From Cesiribacter sp964504565 (GTDB taxonomy: Bacteria; Bacteroidota; Bacteroidia; Cytophagales; Cyclobacteriaceae): DNA of 64,000 nucleotides. The position numbers and the translations under genes were made by a program. Shown here piece by piece: positions 58,773 to 64,000 of this stretch. Each line of letters starts with the position of its first letter. Within the stretch, counting starts at the first letter, position 1. The DNA is taken from positions 186,001 through 250,000 of the forward strand of contig CAZDEY010000004.1 of NCBI GenBank assembly GCA_964504565.1. Reading direction: 5' to 3'. Below the pieces are notes generated by a model. It made no database searches and was not told the DNA's origin. It worked only from the letters and a program-made list of their open reading frames with translations.

Positions 58773-61298
58773 TTACGCACTTTTCGGCGCAGGTTGATTA
58801 AATAAAGTAGGTACATTATGCTGCTTATACTCCGCCTCCCGGCAGTACATTACCCCGTCTTTCCAATATAGCGGATTTAACTCAATTCCTATGCCGTAGC
58901 GGTTAGCCGGAATGCAACGGTACGGAACGCTCATTAGGCCGCCGAAGGGGTCAAGAACTACATCCCCCTCATTGCTGTAGCGGGTAATAGCCCGGTCAAT
59001 TATATCGAACTGTAGCGGGCAAACGTGCTTTTCCTTCTTCTTACCGGCCTGGTTAGCATTTAGCGTACGCATCCGGTTTACGTACCAAACCCATTCGCTT
59101 TTACTTTTTGGCTGTAGGGTCATAAACTTAGCACTTAGCTTGCCCATTTCGTCTAATTGCTCACTAATCGCTAAATGTTGCTGGTAGTCGTAGCGCGTAG
59201 TTTCGCAATGCTTGCCCCAGGCTTTGCCTATCTGGCTCAAGTCCAGCTTACGCAGCTCCTCGGGTTTAAGTAGCCGTTCGCCGCTGGTCAGCCATTCGGC
59301 GTGGGCATCCAACTGCCACCGGCCGCGTGTGTAGGTTTCTTTACTTTTTACGACCGGCACGTCGGCGTAAGCGTTGCTTTGGTCAGTCGGTGCCTTACGG
59401 AATACTAACAGGTATTCCGGGGAGCCGCACCCCATCTTAGTACCATCCTTGCATTGCTCAGTCCACCCCAGGCGGTAGGTCTGGTTATTTTCAGCCACCA
59501 CGTCGGTAGGGATAAAGTGTTTACCTAGCAGGTGAAAGCCGTGCTTTTCAAAGGCCGCCACCGTTTGGCCGCTGAAGTCAATCAGGCTGGTAAATCCTAC
59601 CCCGTTCTGGTAGCTAAACCGGATCCTGTCTTTAACGTGGATAGCCGCCACCCGGCCGGGCTGTAGTACTCGCAGTAGTTCAGGTATAAGAAAGCCTAGC
59701 TGTTCAAAAAACCCTTCGTTACCGTCGTTGTGGCCCATGTCGTTATAACTCTCGCAGTATTCGTACTGGTCTGAAAACGGAATACTGGTTAGCACCATCC
59801 CTACGGAATTATCCGCCATGTCCATAACTTCCGGCACGCAATCATTATGCACGGCTTTCCAGCCCTGGCCGCTTTGCTGCTGACGTTCCACGCCAATACT
59901 TCGTTTAAGTTCAGTAGTTGAGGCGGCCGAGCTTAGGCCGTACTTTTTAATAATTTCGCTCATTTGATTAGTCATTTCGTTATGTCGCGCCCACTTCGCT
60001 AGGAGAACTTTTAGTATTTCATCTTCCGCGTCGCTGTAGATTATATCAATCTCCACCTGTTCGGGCTGCAAGAACCGGTATATGCGGTGCACCGCCTGTA
60101 TGAAGTCTTTGAACCGGTAATCTATCCCTACAAATACAGCCCGGTGGCAATGGCGCTGGAAGTTACAGCCGCTGCCGGCTATCTCCGGTTTAGTACTTAA
60201 GTACTGAAAATCGCCCACCTTAAAGCCTACCATATTACGTTCGCGCTCTAGCCAGTTCTGGCTACCAAATACGCTAACTGATTTGGGTACCAGTTTGGAA
60301 ATAGCCTTGCGCTCATCTTCCAGGTGGTGCCACAGTAAAAAGTGCTTTTCCGGTTCAGCCTGTATAATTTCCTGCATTTTGGCTAAACGCGCGCCCATAG
60401 AGGCGCGCTTTTCCTTAGCCGCCGCCGGTAGGCTCTTGCTGGGGTCGCTGAACATCTTAACATTTCCGTCGCGGTCGTAACCAATCGGCCTTTCCTCTAC
60501 CGTTACGCGGTGGTAATTTACTTTCAGGGGCGGCAGGTCGTAGCCTTCGTCGGAGTACCCTAAATCAGAAGGTTTCTGAATAATCAGCATCCAGCTACGT
60601 ACCCAAAGCCAGAACTCTTTCTCTTTATGGGGGTATAGGGTAAGCTCACCGGCCTTCTGGCTGTTACGCTGGAAGAAGCGCGTAAGGGCCTGCCCCCGGT
60701 CCATTACGCCTAAGAACTGGGCGTAGTTCAGCAGTTCGGTGTACTCGTTCGGGGCCGGGGTGGCAGTGGCAATGTAGCGGTACGGCACGGCCGCAAACGC
60801 GCTTAGTATGTAGTCGGTGGTTTGGGTGTCCAGGTTGCGGATAATGTCGCCCTCGTCAAAACTCACACCGCCGAAGTAGGAGGGGTCAAACTTACCCATC
60901 CGGATGCGCTCGTAATTGGTCAGGAATATAACGCCCTCGTTAAGGTTATAAATCTGCTTCACCTCGGCCATTTCCTGCACGTAGTGTACCTGTCTGATTA
61001 AGCCTAACAGCTCGGCATCGTCTTGGAACTCGTCAGCCACCGAAAGCGGTAGGCCTATAAGGAAGGGCTTACCGGTTTCAGCCCATACGTGGCGGGCTAT
61101 TTCAAGCTGCATAACAGTTTTGCCTAAACCGAAGCTTGCGCCTATAGCGCGGCGGCCGCCCTCTAAGCACCACTGCACTATATCGCGCTGGTGGGGCTTT
61201 AAAATAGGGTTTATTTCACCCTTAAAATTAAACCCGTAAGCCGGGGTTTGTATAATTTTGGACTCTAAAAAAGCTTGGTATTTATCTTGCTTAGTCAT
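58773..61298 (-). CDS. Superfamily 2 helicase fused to DNA methyltransferase
   Basis: An 841-residue protein. Residues about 30-450 form a helicase: Walker A GASFGLGKT (53-61), motif II SFDEGD (DEGD instead of DEAH/DECH), motif III-like TATPAP, and motif VI QAVHRIYRF. Residues about 490-830 form a methyltransferase: motif IV reads TSIPFSDQYEY instead of the usual DPPY, then HNDGNEGFFEQLGF, a long AIHVKDRIRF, the TDVVAENNQTYRLGWTEQCKDG segment and finally FxG-type DPFGGLMSVPYRC. Many tailed-phage genomes carry related helicase-methylase fusions. It overlaps the cytosine methyltransferase gene by 8 bases. It likely modifies phage DNA; the target is unknown. Confidence 0.82.
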   Translation of the reverse strand: MTKQDKYQAFLESKIIQTPAYGFNFKGEINPILKPHQRDIVQWCLEGGRRAIGASFGLGKTVMQLEIARHVWAETGKPFLIGLPLSVADEFQDDAELLGLIRQVHYVQEMAEVKQIYNLNEGVIFLTNYERIRMGKFDPSYFGGVSFDEGDIIRNLDTQTTDYILSAFAAVPYRYIATATPAPNEYTELLNYAQFLGVMDRGQALTRFFQRNSQKAGELTLYPHKEKEFWLWVRSWMLIIQKPSDLGYSDEGYDLPPLKVNYHRVTVEERPIGYDRDGNVKMFSDPSKSLPAAAKEKRASMGARLAKMQEIIQAEPEKHFLLWHHLEDERKAISKLVPKSVSVFGSQNWLERERNMVGFKVGDFQYLSTKPEIAGSGCNFQRHCHRAVFVGIDYRFKDFIQAVHRIYRFLQPEQVEIDIIYSDAEDEILKVLLAKWARHNEMTNQMSEIIKKYGLSSAASTTELKRSIGVERQQQSGQGWKAVHNDCVPEVMDMADNSVGMVLTSIPFSDQYEYCESYNDMGHNDGNEGFFEQLGFLIPELLRVLQPGRVAAIHVKDRIRFSYQNGVGFTSLIDFSGQTVAAFEKHGFHLLGKHFIPTDVVAENNQTYRLGWTEQCKDGTKMGCGSPEYLLVFRKAPTDQSNAYADVPVVKSKETYTRGRWQLDAHAEWLTSGERLLKPEELRKLDLSQIGKAWGKHCETTRYDYQQHLAISEQLDEMGKLSAKFMTLQPKSKSEWVWYVNRMRTLNANQAGKKKEKHVCPLQFDIIDRAITRYSNEGDVVLDPFGGLMSVPYRCIPANRYGIGIELNPLYWKDGVMYCREAEYKQHNVPTLFNQPAPKSA

Positions 61299-62277
61299 TG
61301 GGTTTTTGGTTAAAAAGTTGGGTTAATTCGTATTGGTTAATAGCTTGGAATATCTGGTAAGCTACTTGGGGAACTATGGCGTTACCGTACCCTTTCAGGC
61401 TTTCGTTTCGCCACTTTGAAAAGGTAATTCCGTCCAATTCGGCGGAAACCCCATCATTTCCGCCACAAACCGGGGGTTGAGTTGGCCAGTTTTGCCATTG
61501 TCTACCAGAAAACCCGGCACTGAACCTCTGCCCTTCCGGCTTGCCGGTAGCGTAGCATTCTTGCCGTCCTGTGCTGTCGGCGTTGGAATAAGACCGTATT
61601 CCGGCCTTTTGCTGCTGTGGTACTTTGCCTGTACAAAATCCTGATAGGTTACCATGCTGCTGGTTGGCGTGGGTGCTAATCCCGACGCTACCACATCGCT
61701 CAGTTTTGGATAATAAGTTTTTCCACTTTTTCGTCTGATTCGCCTGTTCTCGTCCAGCTTTTTGGCGCCGCTCTTGACGTCGGAACTTATAGGCGTGGGC
61801 AACAAACCAGACCCTTTCCCTTTTGTGCGGGGCGTTGAGGCCGCAAGCTGGAAGTACAAACGGTTGTACCTCGTACCCTTCAACCTCCAGATCAGCCTGC
61901 ACCTGCTCGAATACCAAGCCCCTGTTCCAACTAAGTATTCCAGAAACGTTTTCACCCACAACCCACGCCGGTTGAACTTCGCGAATTGCTCTAAGCATTT
62001 CCGGCCAGAGGTGGCGGTCATCTTCCGTTCCTTTTCGTTGCCCGGCAACGCTGTAGGGCTGGCAGGGGAAACCTCCGGAAATAACGTCAACGGTTCCCCA
62101 GTATGGTGTGAAGTCTGTTTTTTTGATATCGTCATGGCTGATAGCATTAGGCCAGTAGTAGGCTAGTATTTGGCGGCAGAATTGATTTATTTCGCAGTGG
62201 GCTACATTGTTCCACCCGGCGGCTTCGGCGGCTAAATCAAAGCCTCCTATACCACTGAATAGGCTTAGGTGATTCAT
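61291..62277 (-). CDS. DNA cytosine-5 methyltransferase
   Basis: A 328-residue m5C methyltransferase. Motif I FSGIGGFDLAAE, motif IV GGFPCQPYSVAGQRKGT (catalytic Cys72), motif VI GENVSG (109-114), motif VIII-like NAPHKRERVWFVAHA, and the C-terminal YGNAIVPQVAYQIFQAI (motifs IX-X) are all in order. Between, a variable target-recognition part of about 110 residues. It would methylate cytosines of phage DNA against host nucleases. An extra long open frame overlaps it out of phase (61395-62147). It overlaps the helicase-methyltransferase gene by 8 bases. Confidence 0.93.
   Translation of the reverse strand: MNHLSLFSGIGGFDLAAEAAGWNNVAHCEINQFCRQILAYYWPNAISHDDIKKTDFTPYWGTVDVISGGFPCQPYSVAGQRKGTEDDRHLWPEMLRAIREVQPAWVVGENVSGILSWNRGLVFEQVQADLEVEGYEVQPFVLPACGLNAPHKRERVWFVAHAYKFRRQERRQKAGREQANQTKKWKNLLSKTERCGSVGISTHANQQHGNLSGFCTGKVPQQQKAGIRSYSNADSTGRQECYATGKPEGQRFSAGFSGRQWQNWPTQPPVCGGNDGVSAELDGITFSKWRNESLKGYGNAIVPQVAYQIFQAINQYELTQLFNQKPND
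61395..62147 (-). CDS. Possible out-of-frame gene inside the cytosine methyltransferase gene
   Basis: An open frame of 250 codons wholly inside the m5C methyltransferase gene, same strand, shifted phase. Its product has three PTP repeats (LLPTPISSDV, LAPTPTSSM, LIPTPTAQDG) and a C-terminal segment QLNPRFVAEMMGFPPNWTEL. From memory, LPTPT...D repeats ending in GQLNP...MGFP..W occur in phage proteins associated with cytosine methyltransferases, as separate chains or domains. It could be a real overlapping gene, or a passive reflection of the conserved first frame. No ribosome binding site decides it. Confidence 0.45.
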   Translation of the reverse strand: MLSAMTISKKQTSHHTGEPLTLFPEVSPASPTALPGNEKERKMTATSGRKCLEQFAKFNRRGLWVKTFLEYLVGTGAWYSSRCRLIWRLKGTRYNRLYFQLAASTPRTKGKGSGLLPTPISSDVKSGAKKLDENRRIRRKSGKTYYPKLSDVVASGLAPTPTSSMVTYQDFVQAKYHSSKRPEYGLIPTPTAQDGKNATLPASRKGRGSVPGFLVDNGKTGQLNPRFVAEMMGFPPNWTELPFQSGETKA

Positions 62278-62281
62278 AAGG

Positions 62282-62770
62282 TTAGATCCTCGCGGCCTGA
62301 TCGTATGGGTTGCGGATGCGGATGCGCTGACCGGTTAGCTTATGCTCAAAATAAGCCCATTTGCTGGTTTCGCTGAACGCGGCCAGCGTCCATTCGTTCG
62401 GGTTCTGGTTTACCGGGTCCAGCCCCGCAGGCGGCGGGTTTCCGTCTTGTTGCCCGCTATGGTTTGGGCTACTAACGGCCCGGTCATAAGTAGGGGGATT
62501 TCCTTTAATTTTGGTTGTAATTTGGTGTTCATGGTAGTTATGTTTGGGGTTAATTCTTACTTGTAAATAATCGCTGCTTAATTCTATCCAGGGCGTAAAG
62601 CCGTTACCAAGTAGCCAGCGTAGGGCAGATATAAATTTTCCAGGGTCCTTACTGGTTTCGTCTATCCAGTGGGTACGGGGGCGGCGGGCGGTTTCCGCTA
62701 AATCTCGTTCGTCTAGTAGCCAGCCGCACACCCGGTTCAGGTAATCGTAATTCAGGTTGGGGCTTTCCAT
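62282..62770 (-). CDS. Hypothetical phage protein, 162 residues
   Basis: A soluble protein beginning YLNRVCGWLLDERDLAETARRPRTHW in its first 30 residues, with Trp/Pro-rich middle (NGFTPWIELSSDYLQVRINPKH) and a basic end. It ends 4 bases before the cytosine methyltransferase gene and its start overlaps the endonuclease gene by 19 bases, so it belongs to the same early operon. No recognised family. Confidence 0.5.
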   Translation of the reverse strand: MESPNLNYDYLNRVCGWLLDERDLAETARRPRTHWIDETSKDPGKFISALRWLLGNGFTPWIELSSDYLQVRINPKHNYHEHQITTKIKGNPPTYDRAVSSPNHSGQQDGNPPPAGLDPVNQNPNEWTLAAFSETSKWAYFEHKLTGQRIRIRNPYDQAARI

Positions 62771-63393
62771 ATCGCATCCTCAAGAAGTTGCATTACGCGC
62801 GTGGTCTGCTTGTTAATCTGCCGGGGCGTGCAGCGTAGCACCCGCCAGCCTAAGAGCGTGGCGGTGTTGTACTTTTCCATGTCAGCCAAGAACCCTTTAG
62901 GCTGGGTATGCCGCCCGCCGCTGTGTACGCCGCCTTCTACCTCCAGGGCTATTCGGTGTTCCGGGATAGCCAGGTCAAGCTTCCAGCGGCGCGTAGGGTG
63001 AAACCGGTGCTCGGCTACGACCGCTACACCCAGCTCCTGGCTGAACAGCTTGGCGTAGTAGCGGGTATTGGTTTCAGGTTGGGGTAGCTTGGTTTTAGCG
63101 ACCTTGCCTTTACCAGCCTTAGCCCTACCACCACCGGCGGTACGCTTACCGGCCTTACCAGCCTTACCCCCCTTAGCCGGTAATTTACCACTACCCCCGT
63201 ATAGGGGGTTAGGGGGGTGGGTTGTATACCCCCCTTTAGGGGGGGATATACAAACCCCCCCACCGTTGTACCCCTTAGTAGGGTTATTAGGGGTAGTACG
63301 GAAATCTATTTCCGTAGCAGGGGTAAAATAGCCCGTTAGCGGGGCGATGCTTTCAGGTAAGGTGTTTGTACTATATAGGGTATTAAAGTTCAT
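62752..63393 (-). CDS. Endonuclease-like protein (DUF559/Vsr-type PD-(D/E)XK) with repeat-rich N-terminus
   Basis: A 213-residue protein. Residues about 110-200 resemble a DUF559/Vsr-type nuclease: RRWKLDLAIPEHRIALEVEGGVHSGG gives the D...ExE/K pattern, and GWRVLRCTPRQI the last strand. The N-terminal 100 residues are low-complexity, with PPKGG and PLYGG blocks and Lys/Gly/Ala repeats (GKAGKAGKRTAGGGRAKAGK). Its DNA carries three G/C-run palindromes. It lies with methyltransferases, so it may nick or cut host or recombining DNA; phage homologues often help recombination. Function is inferred. Confidence 0.6.
   Translation of the reverse strand: MNFNTLYSTNTLPESIAPLTGYFTPATEIDFRTTPNNPTKGYNGGGVCISPPKGGYTTHPPNPLYGGSGKLPAKGGKAGKAGKRTAGGGRAKAGKGKVAKTKLPQPETNTRYYAKLFSQELGVAVVAEHRFHPTRRWKLDLAIPEHRIALEVEGGVHSGGRHTQPKGFLADMEKYNTATLLGWRVLRCTPRQINKQTTRVMQLLEDAIWKAPT
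63194..63295. repeat. Cluster of G/C-run palindromes inside the endonuclease gene
   Basis: Three inverted repeats: CCCCC/GGGGG around GTATA at 63194-63208, TTGTATA-C6 with G7-TATACAA at 63222-63253, and TACCCCT/AGGGGTA at 63269-63294. They code for PPKGG and PLYGG blocks. Confidence 0.7.
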
Positions 63394-63411
63394 TACAATT
63401 AATGTTAATAG

Positions 63412-64000
63412 TTAAAATGGGGTATATTTATTGATGTTCGACCCTAACCAGTAGCGCACATCGGCACTGTTGGTTCCCGGCCCCCGGTTAGTCCGTAGCA
63501 GGGCGGCCCCTAGTAGCCGGTTGCTGGCATCCTGCCGCAGGCTGTCGTAGGCTACCTCCGGTTTTAGCGTGTCGCGTAAGCCGTCCAGTACCTGCTGCCA
63601 CTTGAAGGGCTTTTGGCCGTTGTGGGCGTAGAGGGTTTTAAGGGCGCGGGTTAGTTCCTCATCGTTGACATCGTCCAACCCCCGTTTCTTAGGCCGCCCG
63701 GCCTTACCCTTTTTAGGGTCGGGGATTTCGTACTCGCTGTCAATTTCCAGGCTTAAATCGCCGCGCTGCCGAATGCCGAAAGCGGCAAAGGGTTTATCTC
63801 GCATATCACCGGGGCTTACCAGGCTCCANNNNNNNNNNCCGGCTTTTCCGTCCTGAATACGCTCTCTACCTTGTTTACCAGTTCGGTGCCTATATGACCG
63901 CGCGCGCTGGCGTTGTGCTTGTTTTCGTGCAGTACCAGGCTTATATGGCAGTCGTATTCGGTACTCCAGCGCATCAGCTTGGTTATTACCTCGCTGCATT
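63412..64000 (-). CDS. RepA-like AAA ATPase/helicase, C-terminal part, interrupted by a gap
   Basis: A gene whose C-terminal end is at 63412 and which continues past the window. Upstream of the 10-N gap, the frame reads SEVITKLMRWSTEYDCHISLVLHENKHNASARGHIGTELVNKVESV in pieces, which resembles the RecA/RepA-like hexameric helicase or loader fold (LHxNKxxxxARGHLGTEL is a family mark). After the gap comes SPGDMRDKPFAAFGIRQRGD, then a charged C-terminal region with KWQQVLDGLRDTL. It probably opens or replicates phage DNA. The two halves are in different frames across N and should join in the true sequence. Confidence 0.65.
   Translation of the reverse strand, partial: MQRGNNQADALEYRIRLPYKPGTARKQAQRQRARSYRHRTGKQGRERIQDGKAXXXXWSLVSPGDMRDKPFAAFGIRQRGDLSLEIDSEYEIPDPKKGKAGRPKKRGLDDVNDEELTRALKTLYAHNGQKPFKWQQVLDGLRDTLKPEVAYDSLRQDASNRLLGAALLRTNRGPGTNSADVRYWLGSNINKYTPF
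63829..63838. other. Assembly gap in the RepA-like gene
   Basis: Ten N of unknown true length. The frame shifts across it. Confidence 0.95.

Larger units (their letters stand above)
29307..64000. mobile_element. Prophage with contractile tail and Mu-like head genes (right end outside window)
   Basis: From about 29.3-29.45 kb onward every gene is phage-like and base composition is visibly richer in G and C than in the host part. It carries terminase, DUF935 portal, MuF and MuG homologues, capsid, protease, tail sheath and tube, tape measure, baseplate, fibres, lysis and DNA-modification genes. The left junction must lie between the CsbD-like gene (29306) and the last tail gene (29451). No integrase, transposase or second attachment site is seen, so the element continues past 64000. 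Several genes overlap by a few bases, as in active phages, and few defects are seen apart from assembly gaps. Confidence 0.93.

Noticed and set aside
61762..62166. Plus-strand open frame opposite the methyltransferase gene
   Set aside because: It has no motif and is antisense to a strongly supported gene.
63068..63331. Plus-strand Pro/Leu-rich open frame
   Set aside because: It is the mirror of the Gly/Lys repeats of the endonuclease gene; no coding signal.
29307..64000. CRISPR array or abortive-infection cargo
   Set aside because: No regularly spaced repeats were seen; tandem repeats at 56999 are too short, and no defence gene with a recognisable signature was found.
29307..64000. Mu-type transposing phage
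   Set aside because: Head genes are Mu-like, but no transposase genes (MuA or MuB) are seen, and the early region has a RepA-like ATPase, so the integration mode is unknown.

Overview
The window is a bacterial chromosome segment that runs into a large prophage. The host looks like a Bacteroidetes bacterium, probably of the Cytophagales type. The signs are a fused alpha/beta 2-oxoacid dehydrogenase E1, a DUF2027-Smr protein, small lipoproteins, and several promoters of the Bacteroidetes form (TTTG, about 20 bases, TAnnTTTG). The species cannot be told from this sequence. Four runs of N (17499-17508, 43734-43756, 50390-50455, 63829-63838) are assembly gaps, and each breaks a gene that otherwise looks intact.

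Host part, 1 to about 29.3 kb: a partial AMP nucleosidase, an HsdR-N-like nuclease domain, alanine dehydrogenase, branched-chain 2-oxoacid dehydrogenase E1, lipoproteins, a LuxE-like acyl-protein synthetase, an NtrC-type regulator without a DNA-binding domain, the RNase P RNA gene, a DUF2027-Smr protein, DNA photolyase and a C-terminal processing protease. A complete histidine-degradation operon follows (DUF819 membrane protein, hutH, hutU, hutI, hutG; minus strand). It converts histidine through urocanate, imidazolonepropionate and formiminoglutamate to glutamate and formamide. Next come tRNA-Arg(CCG), a large periplasmic-sensor histidine kinase, a DUF421 protein, sucC, a LolD-type ABC ATPase, a peroxiredoxin and a small CsbD-like protein.

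Prophage part, about 29.3 kb to beyond the window end: a contractile-tailed phage with a Mu-like head module. Late genes diverge from 46.9-47.05 kb. Leftward (minus) run the ClpP-type protease/scaffold, major capsid protein, lysis genes, tail sheath, tube, a frameshifted tail chaperone, tape measure, baseplate and fibres. Rightward (plus) run small membrane and unknown genes, a ParB-methyltransferase, terminase, a DUF1320 connector, DUF935 portal, MuF-like and MuG-like proteins and a tail-terminator candidate. A third block (57.6-64 kb, minus) looks like the early region: small unknown proteins, a helicase-methyltransferase fusion, a cytosine-5 methyltransferase, a Vsr/DUF559-like endonuclease and a RepA-like ATPase. 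No integrase or transposase is visible, so the right end lies outside.

The most unusual signals are a 250-codon second reading frame inside the cytosine methyltransferase gene that itself has protein-like motifs, a -1 frameshift arrangement in the tail chaperone, a short palindromic sequence reused as a Pro/Ala linker in several phage proteins, and a cluster of three DNA methyltransferases beside an endonuclease.
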